Shown here piece by piece: positions 26,536-34,426 of a stretch of DNA of 64,000 bases (position 1 is its first letter; the number at the start of each line of letters is the position of its first letter). Both the position numbers and the translations under genes were made by a program. The notes beneath the pieces were generated by a model. The model was not told the DNA's origin, did no database searches, and saw nothing but the letters and a program-made list of their open reading frames with translations. Source of the DNA: Sporosarcina sp. E16_8 (lineage in GTDB: Bacteria; Bacillota; Bacilli; Bacillales_A; Planococcaceae); NCBI RefSeq assembly GCF_017347095.1, contig NZ_JADPRZ010000004.1, positions 150,426-214,425 on the forward strand, written 5' to 3'.

Positions 26536-26544
26536 GGTGACAGT

Positions 26545-26826
26545 ATGCTAAACGTCAAGGTGAAAGCGGGAGCAGTACGGCTCTCCATTCCAGTTCCTTA
26601 TGTGCTTCTCAACATAGGTATTGCTATAGTTTCTTCAGAACTCATCAATCGACTTGTTAATAAGTGGGTGAAGAAATCGATGAAGGAAAAAGAAATGTCA
26701 TTTACAATACCGCTCTTTAATAAAAAGGAGCTCAAGGGAATTATCAAAGAATTGAAAGGGCATAAAAAACTGGAGTTAGTAAATGTCAAAGCACAGGATG
26801 GCACGGAAGTTATTATTAAGTTATAA
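26545..26826 (+). CDS. Small membrane protein of the DUF2089 operon
   Basis: 93-aa protein with one hydrophobic segment (about 14-35, VPYVLLNIGIAIVSSELINRL), then a basic linker and an alpha/beta tail ending VKAQDGTEVIIKL. That tail echoes the end of the preceding protein (VDIKSANGDTISVAIE), suggesting the two share a domain, one soluble and one membrane-bound. Nine bp after the previous gene. No recognised family. Confidence 0.65.
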   Translation: MLNVKVKAGAVRLSIPVPYVLLNIGIAIVSSELINRLVNKWVKKSMKEKEMSFTIPLFNKKELKGIIKELKGHKKLELVNVKAQDGTEVIIKL

Positions 26827-26925
26827 GTTGCTTGATAAGCTAAATGTACTGTCCAACTGATAAGTGAAGTTGAAACGCCTCTGTTGTCCACAAGTACGAG
26901 TTATTCAAGTAATCTATATACCTTT

Positions 26926-26995
26926 AGACCACTGTCTAATTCCTTAAGTTCTGTCTAACCCGAGAACTTGAATGGTCTTCTCAGCGGTCTTTTTA
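26926..26995 (+). terminator. Complex terminator/attenuator after the DUF2089 operon
   Basis: AGACC (26926-26930) can pair with GGTCT at 26974-26978 or at 26986-26990; the second is followed by TTTTT. Inside, AAGTTC pairs with GAACTT. CTGTCTAA occurs twice (26933 and 26951). It probably ends the operon; two exclusive pairings are possible. Confidence 0.55.
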
Positions 26996-27048
26996 TCGTG
27001 GAAATTAACCGTAAGATTTATATATTTCGGGCAACAAAACGAAGTTTG

Positions 27049-27090
27049 TTGATATTGGGTTTACATACATCTACTATGATAAGCTTATCA
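27049..27090 (+). promoter_or_regulatory. SigA promoter with palindromic operator for the ABC exporter
   Basis: TTGATA (27049), 17 bp, TACTAT (27072-27077). A perfect 14-bp palindrome TGATAAGCTTATCA (27077-27090) begins at the last base of the -10 and would cover the start point. Confidence 0.55.
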
Positions 27091-27122
27091 AATAAAGATT
27101 CAGCGGAATGGAGTTAAAAACT

Positions 27123-28856
27123 ATGGATAAGAAAAAAGTCGGCTTGAAGCCGTTTTTCTCTCTCATTTTATCAACAGGAATCCCAAAACTAGCTTTAGCA
27201 GTTGGTTTGACAGCAGGTGTGTTGACAACACTTGCAGGTTTGGTTGTCCCTTTGCTAACGAAAAATTTAGTGGATGGGTTTTCAGTTGCCTCACTTAGCG
27301 TCCCGATAATGATTGCTATTGGGGTAGCGTTTATTGTTCAAGCAGTAATTGATGGGGTATCCATTTATTTACTGAGTTATGTAGGACAAAAAGTAGTTGC
27401 GAGATTACGCGAACGCATGTGGACAAAGCTAATACGTTTGCCTGTCAGTCACTTTGACAAGGAATCTAGCGGTGAAACGGTGAGCCGTGTCATCAATGAT
27501 ACGGGAATCGTGAAAGAATTGATTACACAACATTTCCCGCAGTTCATTACGGGCATCATTTCGATTATAGGTGCGGTGACGATTCTGCTTATCATGGATT
27601 GGAAAATGACACTTATCATGTTGATTGCGGTTCCGATTACAGTGGGAATCATGATTCCACTTGGCACCAAAATGGCGAAGATTTCGCGTGGACTACAAGA
27701 TGAAACAGCTATATTCACAGGCAATATTCAACAAACACTAGGCGAGATCCGCTTGATGAAAGCTTCTAATGCCGAACAGAATGAAGAGGCGAGTGGAAAA
27801 GCTGGAATTGGAAAATTACTTGGTTTTGGCTTGAAAGAAGCTCGTATAACTGCACTGATTGCTCCCTTTATGTATCTAGTTGTTATGGTGGTCATCGTGA
27901 TGATCATCGGATATGGCGGTATGCGTGTTGCGAACGGCACAATGTCGACGGGTTCACTTGTTGCATTCCTACTGTATCTATTCCAAATTATTTTTCCAAT
28001 TACATCATTTGCAATGTTCTTCACACAATTGCAGAAAGCGAAAGGCGCAACAGAGCGTATTATCGATATTTTAGAATTGCCATTGGAAGAAGGACAAGAT
28101 GGCTTGGTGATGGATATTGCGAACAAACCAATTCAAGTTGTGGACGTGTCGTTTGCTTATGAAGACGATGAACCGGTAATCGGCAACGTGAGCTTTGAGG
28201 CCCAGCCTGGTGAAATGATAGCATTCGCCGGACCGAGTGGTGGTGGGAAAACGACTATGTTCGGATTACTTGAGCGTTTTTACGAACCGACAGCCGGTGA
28301 AATTCAAATCGGCGGCACACGAATAAAAGAGTTGTCGATGGCGTCGTGGCGCAGTCAGATCGGTTACGTTTCACAAGAGAGTGCCATGATGGCAGGGACA
28401 ATACGTGAAAACTTATGTTACGGATTAGAAAATGGGGAAAGTATTCCGGATCAAAGGCTTTGGGAAGTTGCTGAAATGGCGTATGCCGACGAATTTGTTA
28501 AAACATTTTCGAAAGGCTTGGACACCGAAGTTGGAGAACGAGGTGTAAAACTTTCTGGAGGGCAAAGGCAGCGTATCGCCATCGCTCGTGCTTTTTTACG
28601 AGATCCAAAAATATTGATGATGGACGAAGCAACCGCAAGCCTAGATAGCCAATCGGAAGGCGTCGTTCAAGATGCGCTGACACGATTGATGGAAGGGCGC
28701 ACAACGTTCGTCATTGCCCACAGATTATCCACAATTGTCGATGCAGATAAAATCATTTTCATTGAAAATGGGCAGGTTACAGGTAGTGGAACGCATAAAG
28801 AATTGATACAATCACATGCGTTGTATCGTGAATTTGCCGAACAGCAATTGGCGTAG
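27123..28856 (+). CDS. ABC multidrug exporter half-transporter (BmrA/LmrA type)
   Basis: Homodimeric-type exporter, 577 aa: six TM helices (about 1-310) fused to one ATPase. The ATPase has Walker A GPSGGGKT, Q-loop GYVSQES, signature KLSGGQRQR, Walker B ILMMDEATASLD with the catalytic Glu, and switch His in VIAHRLS. All catalytic residues are intact. I chose the ATG at 27123 with GGAG upstream; an ATG at 27108 is possible. Monocistronic with its own promoter and terminator. Substrate unknown. Confidence 0.9.
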   Translation: MDKKKVGLKPFFSLILSTGIPKLALAVGLTAGVLTTLAGLVVPLLTKNLVDGFSVASLSVPIMIAIGVAFIVQAVIDGVSIYLLSYVGQKVVARLRERMWTKLIRLPVSHFDKESSGETVSRVINDTGIVKELITQHFPQFITGIISIIGAVTILLIMDWKMTLIMLIAVPITVGIMIPLGTKMAKISRGLQDETAIFTGNIQQTLGEIRLMKASNAEQNEEASGKAGIGKLLGFGLKEARITALIAPFMYLVVMVVIVMIIGYGGMRVANGTMSTGSLVAFLLYLFQIIFPITSFAMFFTQLQKAKGATERIIDILELPLEEGQDGLVMDIANKPIQVVDVSFAYEDDEPVIGNVSFEAQPGEMIAFAGPSGGGKTTMFGLLERFYEPTAGEIQIGGTRIKELSMASWRSQIGYVSQESAMMAGTIRENLCYGLENGESIPDQRLWEVAEMAYADEFVKTFSKGLDTEVGERGVKLSGGQRQRIAIARAFLRDPKILMMDEATASLDSQSEGVVQDALTRLMEGRTTFVIAHRLSTIVDADKIIFIENGQVTGSGTHKELIQSHALYREFAEQQLA

Positions 28857-28888
28857 GGGAAAAAACCCCTTATGCCGCTAATAAACAA

Positions 28889-28941
28889 GGTGTTGTCCAC
28901 AAGTCAAAACGTTAACGACTAATCGGACAACACCCTTTTTT
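28889..28941 (+). terminator. Terminator after the ABC exporter
   Basis: GGTGTTGTCC pairs perfectly with GGACAACACC and is followed by six T; loop of 26 nt. Confidence 0.85.
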
Positions 28942-28970
28942 GTTAGGGTTATTATGTGGGAATTGTCTAG

Positions 28971-28999
28971 GTGACTGACGCATGGATTTGTGTTATACT
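28971..28999 (+). promoter_or_regulatory. Promoter of the ABC-F leader transcript
   Basis: GTGACT, 17 bp, TATACT, with TG one base before the -10 (extended -10). It lies 31 bp upstream of the short leader ORF. Confidence 0.65.
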
Positions 29000-29029
29000 A
29001 TTCTTACTATTAGTGAGCGGAGGTGAGGA

Positions 29030-29152
29030 ATGATGTTAGACACGGTGTATGCACGTGAAGTTTTATTGGAATACTTAGCCACTTCATGTGCGATTACTCA
29101 TGAAATTGCAGTCAACGGGACTAGTCTGTCCTTTTGTAGACAATTTCAGTAA
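29030..29152 (+). CDS. Putative 40-aa leader peptide of the ABC-F gene
   Basis: A short frame beginning ATG ATG, with GGAGGTGA 6 nt upstream, a full match to the anti-Shine-Dalgarno. The peptide starts MMLDTVYAREVLLEYLA and ends SFCRQFQ; it has no recognised family. Its 3' half and stop codon lie inside a long hairpin: GATTACT (29092-29098) pairs with AGTAATC (29148-29154), and GAAATTG (29102-29108) with CAATTTC (29141-29147). A ribosome on the ORF would open this hairpin. A terminator and then the ABC-F gene follow. This is the layout of ribosome-mediated attenuation leaders. It is inference that the peptide matters rather than just the ribosome's passage. Confidence 0.6.
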   Translation: MMLDTVYAREVLLEYLATSCAITHEIAVNGTSLSFCRQFQ

Positions 29153-29198
29153 TCACACAGCTGTTTAGCATGCATTCCTTACGATAATTATTTTGGGG

Positions 29199-29224
29199 AA
29201 GATCGCTTACACGCGGTCTTTTTT
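29199..29224 (+). terminator. Attenuator-like terminator between leader ORF and ABC-F gene
   Basis: AAGATCGC pairs with GCGGTCTT (one T-G pair), followed by T6. It lies 46 bp after the leader stop codon and 78 bp before the ABC-F start. Confidence 0.72.
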
Positions 29225-29226
29225 GT

Positions 29227-29256
29227 TGTCTAGACTCAGGGCGCCCAGCGCTTTTC
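29227..29256. repeat. Minimal remnant of the 120-bp repeat family
   Basis: TGTCTAGACTC followed by CGCCCAGCGCTTTTC matches the two ends of the repeat units at 53156-53530 in reverse orientation, with almost all of the interior missing. Confidence 0.5.
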
Positions 29257-29301
29257 GTAAGATGCTTCCAGTTGTGAAAACAGGACGAGGGGAAGCGGAA
29301 A

Positions 29302-31176
29302 ATGATGATATGTACAGTTCAACAAATAAGCAAAATGCTCGGTGGGAATATGATTTTTGAGAATCTTTCTTTGGACATTAAAACAGGTGATAAATTAGGT
29401 GTTGTCGGACGGAACGGTAGTGGGAAAACAACGTTATTTAAGTTGATTTCGGGAGCGGAGCAACCTGACAGTGGGGCAATTCATTTTAAAAAGGGTACAA
29501 AGATAGGCTATTTAGCGCAAATCCCTTTATATGAAAAAGAAACGACCGGTTATGATGTGCTCAACAGTGCATTTGTAGAACTAAAAGAAATGCAGGCAAA
29601 AATGTCGGAGTTAGAAGCAGAGCTAGCCAATGCCGGAAACACGGACATGGATAAGTTGCTTCGGGTATACGGAGATTTACAGGAGGAATTCGCCAATCGT
29701 GAGGGCTATGCCGTAGACTCGGAAATTGAGAAAGTCATCAATGGATTGCAACTGAAATCATTCGTCGGACGTTCTTTTGGGCAATTGAGCGGTGGCGAAC
29801 AGACGAAGATAATGCTAGGGAAGCTATTATTGACGAAACCTGATTTGCTGTTATTGGATGAACCGACGAATCATTTGGACTTATTTGCAGTTGAATGGCT
29901 GGAAGCATATTTAACGGATTACTCAGGAACAGTTGTCATCATTTCGCATGACCGTTACTTTTTGGATTGTGTTGTAAAGAAGGTTGCGGATCTTGAAGAA
30001 GGGGATATTCATCTTTATTACGGGAATTATTCCGCCTTTATTCTAGAAAAAGAAGAGCGTCTTATGAGGGAGTTTCAGGATTACGAAGAGCAACAAAAGA
30101 AGATTAAAAAAATGAAAGAGGCCATTAAACGGCTCCACCAATGGGCGAATGAAGCCAATCCTCCAAATCCAGGACTCCACCGGCAAGCGCGCAATATGGA
30201 ACGGGCGCTAGAGCGGATGGAAAAAGTAAGGAAGCCACTTATCGATCCGAAGAAAATGACTTTGTCGTTTGAAGCTGCGCCACGCAGTGGTAAGGAAGTC
30301 GTTGTAATGGAAGGAATCACGAAATCATTTGGGCAGCAGGAGCTATTGAAGGGTGCGGACTTCCATGTGTATTGGAAGGATCGGACAGCGATTGTCGGTC
30401 GGAATGGATGCGGAAAATCAACCGTACTGAAAATTATTTTAGGCGAGCTTCCGATTGATGCTGGATTGAGTAAAGTAGGAAGTAACGTGAAGATTGGGTT
30501 CTTGTCACAGCATTTTAAAATCAAGGACCCGAAGGCGCGTCTGATAGACGTCTTTCGTGATGAAGTAAATGTTGCTGAAGGGGAAGCTCGACATATATTA
30601 GCGAAGTTTATGTTTTACGGTCCAGATGTATTTATGCGAATTGGAGACCTAAGTGGCGGAGAGCGGATGCGGCTCCGTTTGGCACAACTGATGTACCAGG
30701 ATGTTAATTTCTTAGTGCTTGATGAGCCAACAAATCATTTGGATATTGAGTCACGTGAAGTGCTTGAAGAGGCGCTGGAAGACTTTACGGGCACGATCGT
30801 CGCCGTTTCACATGACCGTTATTTCTTGAATAAACTATTCTCCCGTACTGCATGGTTGGAAGACGGACTCATGACGACATTTGACGGACCATATAATTGG
30901 GCACGTGAGAAGTGGCAGGAGCTTCAAATCCGCATCGTAGTTGAAGTGCCCGAACCTATCGCAGTAAAAAAGCCGAAGATAGAAAAAGCGGAAAAAAAGA
31001 TAGCTATAAACACAGAACTAGAAATAGCGAGACTTGAACAAATAATCGCCGCTCTGGAAAAAGAAGCGGAAGATGAAATGGATTGGGTGAAGTATGAATC
31101 ATTCATAGCGGAAGTTACCGTGATGAAACAAGAGCTAGAGTCTATCTATGAAATGTGGATGAGTGAAGTGGAATAG
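29302..31176 (+). CDS. ABC-F family ATPase (ribosome-associated)
   Basis: Soluble protein of 624 aa with two ABC ATPase domains and no TM segments, the ABC-F plan. Such proteins act on the ribosome, as translation factors or in antibiotic protection. Domain 1 has Walker A GRNGSGKT, LSGGEQTK and LLLLDEPTNHLD. Domain 2 has GRNGCGKS, LSGGERMR and FLVLDEPTNHLD. The linker (about 245-320) is charged and helical, with HQWANEANPPNPGLHRQARNMERALERM. A C-terminal coiled coil covers about 555-620. The leader upstream suggests inducible expression, more like a resistance-type ABC-F than a housekeeping one, but the drug class cannot be read from sequence. Confidence 0.88.
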   Translation: MMICTVQQISKMLGGNMIFENLSLDIKTGDKLGVVGRNGSGKTTLFKLISGAEQPDSGAIHFKKGTKIGYLAQIPLYEKETTGYDVLNSAFVELKEMQAKMSELEAELANAGNTDMDKLLRVYGDLQEEFANREGYAVDSEIEKVINGLQLKSFVGRSFGQLSGGEQTKIMLGKLLLTKPDLLLLDEPTNHLDLFAVEWLEAYLTDYSGTVVIISHDRYFLDCVVKKVADLEEGDIHLYYGNYSAFILEKEERLMREFQDYEEQQKKIKKMKEAIKRLHQWANEANPPNPGLHRQARNMERALERMEKVRKPLIDPKKMTLSFEAAPRSGKEVVVMEGITKSFGQQELLKGADFHVYWKDRTAIVGRNGCGKSTVLKIILGELPIDAGLSKVGSNVKIGFLSQHFKIKDPKARLIDVFRDEVNVAEGEARHILAKFMFYGPDVFMRIGDLSGGERMRLRLAQLMYQDVNFLVLDEPTNHLDIESREVLEEALEDFTGTIVAVSHDRYFLNKLFSRTAWLEDGLMTTFDGPYNWAREKWQELQIRIVVEVPEPIAVKKPKIEKAEKKIAINTELEIARLEQIIAALEKEAEDEMDWVKYESFIAEVTVMKQELESIYEMWMSEVE

Positions 31177-31190
31177 GGAACTAAGTACAC

Positions 31191-31226
31191 AGTCTGAGAG
31201 GGAGTAATCCTTTCTTAGACTTTTTT
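31191..31226 (+). terminator. Terminator after the ABC-F gene
   Basis: AGTCTGAGA pairs with TCTTAGACT (one G-T pair) and is followed by a T run. Confidence 0.78.
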
Positions 31227-31281
31227 ATCCGGAAGAAAAACCTTGCATAATACGAGTAGCCGGAGTAATATAGTGACTAGA

Positions 31282-31304
31282 TGACCGAAAGCGTTTCGTG
31301 GTCA
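31282..31304. promoter_or_regulatory. Operator 1 of the TetR-YhgE operon, TGACC-N13-GGTCA
   Basis: Perfect 5-bp arms separated by 13 bp, 33 bp upstream of the TetR start. The same arms and spacing recur at 31929-31951. Confidence 0.7.
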
Positions 31305-31336
31305 ATCGGATGATCCATTCAAAGTGAGGTGGAGAA

Positions 31337-31906
31337 ATGGACCGCAGGCAGGAAATTTTGGAGGCAGCTGAAAAATCATTTTCGTTGTTCGGATATAAAG
31401 CAACAACGATGGACCAGGTCGCGAAAATTGCGAATGTGGGCAAAGGAACAATCTATACGTTTTTCGCCAATAAAGAAGAACTGTTTAATGCCATTGTGTT
31501 AAAAATGATTAACGAAATGCGGGCGGAGGCGGATGCTGTTTCTGTTGAAGGTGCGCCATTCGAACAAAATGCGCATGCCAGGCTGATGCAAATGCTCAAA
31601 TTCCGTGGAACGCATCAATTGTATGCTAAGTTAATTGATGAAGAAAAAGAACTGCGTACACCTGCTGTAGGTGAAGTGCTACAGGCAATTGAAAAAGAAA
31701 TCATTTTTTATGTAAAAGAGAAGATAGAAAAGGGAATTGCCAAAGGTGAAGTATTTCCCTGTGATACAGAACTTGTCGCATATATATTATTTAAGGCATA
31801 TCTCGCACTTGTCTCAGACTGGGGTAAAACCCACGATGAAGAGCTATCGGAAGAGCGTATCGCTGCGTTGTTAAAGGGGACCATTTTTAAAAGTCTCTTA
31901 ATTTGA
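31337..31906 (+). CDS. TetR/AcrR-family regulator of the YhgE/Pip gene
   Basis: 189-aa repressor with the N-terminal HTH RQEILEAAEKSFSLFGYKATTMDQVAKIANVGKGTIYTFFANKEELF and an alpha-helical ligand domain of normal length. GAGGTGGAG precedes the ATG. It lies 69 bp before a YhgE/Pip membrane protein gene on the same strand. A dyad of identical design is found before each of the two genes, so it probably represses both. Confidence 0.9.
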   Translation: MDRRQEILEAAEKSFSLFGYKATTMDQVAKIANVGKGTIYTFFANKEELFNAIVLKMINEMRAEADAVSVEGAPFEQNAHARLMQMLKFRGTHQLYAKLIDEEKELRTPAVGEVLQAIEKEIIFYVKEKIEKGIAKGEVFPCDTELVAYILFKAYLALVSDWGKTHDEELSEERIAALLKGTIFKSLLI

Positions 31907-31928
31907 GGCTTCATTTTTTATTCTGAAT

Positions 31929-31951
31929 TGACCGTTTGAGTGAATTGGTCA
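31929..31951. promoter_or_regulatory. Operator 2 of the TetR-YhgE operon, TGACC-N13-GGTCA
   Basis: Same dyad as operator 1, 24 bp before the YhgE start. The left arm extends to TTGACC and could also form a -35. Confidence 0.7.
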
Positions 31952-31975
31952 ACCAGTATTGGAGGAAATAGATAG

Positions 31976-34177
31976 ATGAAGAATACAATGACATGGGCAG
32001 AGTGGAAACTGCTCTTACGTTCAAAAAAATTAATCGTTCCACTGATTGCTATATTGTTTATACCTGTCCTTTATGCAGGTATGTTTTTATGGGCGTTTTG
32101 GAATCCATATGCCAATATGAGTGATTTGCCTGTTGCAATCGTCGACCTTGATAATGGAGCGGAAATGGACGGCAAGCAGTTGGCACTCGGAAAGGAACTG
32201 ACCGATAAATTAATTGACAGTAAGCAGTTTGATTTTAAGAAAGTATCAAAATCAGATGCAGAAAAAGGGCTTGAAAATGAAGATTATTACGTAGTAATTG
32301 AAATACCGGAAAACTTCTCCGAACACGCAACTACACTTTTGGATGATGAACCGGAAAAATTAACAATTGTTTATAAGCCAAATGAAGGATTCAACTTCCT
32401 TTCTGCTCAAATCGGAGAAACAGCGATGGACCGAATTCGTGCAGAAGTGAATGAGCAAGTTGCTTCAACGTACGCGGAAAAGCTCTTTGATTCCATTACG
32501 GAAATGGGCGATGGATTCGGTGAAGCGGCGGACGGCGCAGGTGAATTACATGACGGTGCCGCAAAACTATCATCTGGCGCAGATGAATTGAAAGGGTATC
32601 TTGAAACGTTGGCAAGCAGCACGATTACACTTGCGGATGGTTCACAAAAACTTGCGCAAGGAGCGAACGATGCAGCTAAAGGTGCCAATGAGTTGAATAA
32701 AGGACTCGGTACTTTATCGCAAGGTTCAAAAGATCTTCTTGCAGGCGCAGAAAAGGCTTCAGCAGGCGCTGGAGGACTTAAGGATGGAATTACTGGCTAT
32801 ACAGAAGGCGTCGGTCAATTGGCCGCAAGTTACGGTCAAATGGGTCAGAAAGAACAAGAATTTAACTCAGCTGTTAGTACATTGAAGGAGAAATCTGGGC
32901 AATTGAATGGTGCGGCAGGTCAGCTTACTGGGGCGGCTGCAAATCTCACTGCTGGAATTGAGGGATTATCTACACAGCTTGGTCCAGTTCTTGACGGGCT
33001 TTCAGAGGAACAGCAAACGGCAATCAAAGAAACACTTGGCCAATTGAAACAAGGAAGTGCTACACTTTCGGGTGGGATGAAAGAGTTGTCTGCTGGTACA
33101 GTTTCAATGGCAGCAGGTACCACCGATTTGAATGGTGCTGCCGATCAACTTTCCGGAGCACATAGCCAGGGACTTGCTGGGTTGGAGAAGTTGAATGGGT
33201 CTTCCGCACAACTTCTTGAAGGGGCAAACGCCCTTGCGTCAGGCAACGATACACTTGAAGCTGGATTGAAACAATTTTCACAAGGCGTCGTGGCTGCGGA
33301 GAAAGGGTCATCTGATCTTGCATCAGGCCTCACATCATTAACTGAAGGAACAGGGACACTGAAATCAGGAACAGAAACACTTGCATTTAAATCGCAAGAA
33401 CTTGCCGAAGGATCAGCGACACTGTCTGACGGTATGGTTGAACTTGATGAAGGAACACTCACACTGCAAGAAAAACTTGCAGAAGCAAATAAAACTGCCA
33501 GCGAAGTGAATCCGACAGACAAAACATATGGAATGGTCGGAGCACCTGTCGATGTAGAGAAGGAAGGCATTAACCATGTACCAAACTATGGTACCGGTTT
33601 TGCTCCATACTTCCTATCACTCGGACTGTTTGTCGGTGCACTGCTTCTTTCCATCGTCTTCCCGCTAGTCGAACCTGCTATTAAGCCAACGGGGGCATTC
33701 GGATGGTTCGCAAGTAAAGTTTCTGTGTTGGCCATCGTCGGTCTTTTGCAGGCACTTATCGCAGCAGGGGTTGTTAAGTTTGCACTCGGAATGGAAACAG
33801 TGAATACACCGTTGTTCGTCTTGACCGCGATCATTACGAGCTACACATTCATTGCACTTGTACAAATGTGTGTGTCCATACTTTCAGATGCGGGACGTTT
33901 TGTAGCAATCCTTGTCCTGATTTTGCAATTGACGACGAGTGCAGGGACATTCCCGCTCGAATTAATACCGGCACCACTGCAAATTTTCAACACATTATTG
34001 CCGATGACGTATTCCGTCCAAGCATTCAAAGCCGCCATCTCAACAGGCAATATGTCGTTCCTTTGGATGAACAACGGTATTCTAATCGGATTCATGGTCG
34101 CGTTCCTTGCGATTACATTCGGATACTTTGCACTTCTTTACAAAAAGAGGCATTCGAAAGAAACAGTGGAAGCATAA
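31976..34177 (+). CDS. YhgE/Pip domain membrane protein with long coiled repeat region
   Basis: 733-aa membrane protein of the phage-infection-protein (Pip)/YhgE family. One TM helix lies near residues 20-42, then an extracytoplasmic part. Residues about 180-510 are a long series of short repeats of the pattern L-x-x-G-A-x-x-L-x-x-G, predicted to form an extended coil outside the cell. The last 220 residues hold about six TM helices of an ABC-2-like permease domain. Pip of Lactococcus is a phage receptor; related proteins occur in secretion loci. No type VII genes are present here, so the role is unknown. AGGAGG precedes the ATG. Confidence 0.9.
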   Translation: MKNTMTWAEWKLLLRSKKLIVPLIAILFIPVLYAGMFLWAFWNPYANMSDLPVAIVDLDNGAEMDGKQLALGKELTDKLIDSKQFDFKKVSKSDAEKGLENEDYYVVIEIPENFSEHATTLLDDEPEKLTIVYKPNEGFNFLSAQIGETAMDRIRAEVNEQVASTYAEKLFDSITEMGDGFGEAADGAGELHDGAAKLSSGADELKGYLETLASSTITLADGSQKLAQGANDAAKGANELNKGLGTLSQGSKDLLAGAEKASAGAGGLKDGITGYTEGVGQLAASYGQMGQKEQEFNSAVSTLKEKSGQLNGAAGQLTGAAANLTAGIEGLSTQLGPVLDGLSEEQQTAIKETLGQLKQGSATLSGGMKELSAGTVSMAAGTTDLNGAADQLSGAHSQGLAGLEKLNGSSAQLLEGANALASGNDTLEAGLKQFSQGVVAAEKGSSDLASGLTSLTEGTGTLKSGTETLAFKSQELAEGSATLSDGMVELDEGTLTLQEKLAEANKTASEVNPTDKTYGMVGAPVDVEKEGINHVPNYGTGFAPYFLSLGLFVGALLLSIVFPLVEPAIKPTGAFGWFASKVSVLAIVGLLQALIAAGVVKFALGMETVNTPLFVLTAIITSYTFIALVQMCVSILSDAGRFVAILVLILQLTTSAGTFPLELIPAPLQIFNTLLPMTYSVQAFKAAISTGNMSFLWMNNGILIGFMVAFLAITFGYFALLYKKRHSKETVEA

Positions 34178-34180
34178 GTG

Positions 34181-34229
34181 AAAAAACCCCTCTAGGGCGG
34201 AAGAGATTCCGTGCTAGAGGGGTTTTTTT
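34181..34229 (+). terminator. Terminator after the YhgE/Pip gene
   Basis: A perfect 15-bp stem, AAAAAACCCCTCTAG with its complement ending in T7. Confidence 0.92.
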
Positions 34230-34256
34230 ATTGAAGTAGGGCAGATAGTCGTGAAG

Positions 34257-34409
34257 TCATGGCAATTGGTGAACTAGTCATGGCGCACGCAGCTTGTCAT
34301 GGCAATGTTCGAGTTATTCATGGCCCGGGCGTTGGAAGTCATGGCAATGTTCGAGTTATTCATGGCTCGAGCGCTGGAAGTCATGGCAATTGGTGAACTT
34401 AGTCATGGC
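34257..34409. repeat. Eight TCATGGC repeats phased at about 21 bp
   Basis: TCATGGC occurs at 34257, 34278, 34297, 34318, 34339, 34360, 34381 and 34403, spacings 21, 19, 21, 21, 21, 21, 22. The stretches between alternate, giving a 42-bp super-unit; two central super-units (from 34297 and 34339) differ at only a few bases. It lies between the YhgE terminator and the 3' end of the short-chain dehydrogenase gene. Short frames running through it simply repeat the same residues and have no ribosome sites. Confidence 0.85.
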
Positions 34410-34426
34410 GCGCAGAAAATATCCAT

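Noticed and set aside
31288..31299. cre box GAAAGCGTTTC before the TetR gene at 31337
   Set aside because: The flanking TG and CA needed for the consensus are displaced; the sequence is better read as the centre of the TGACC-N13-GGTCA operator.
32407..33570. Long minus-strand open frames opposite the YhgE/Pip repeat region
   Set aside because: They mirror the Gly/Ala/Leu-rich repeats of the real gene, have no start signals, and overlap each other in several frames.
34257..34409. CRISPR array
   Set aside because: The repeated part is only 7 bp, the intervals are about 14 bp and are themselves repeated, and no cas genes are present.
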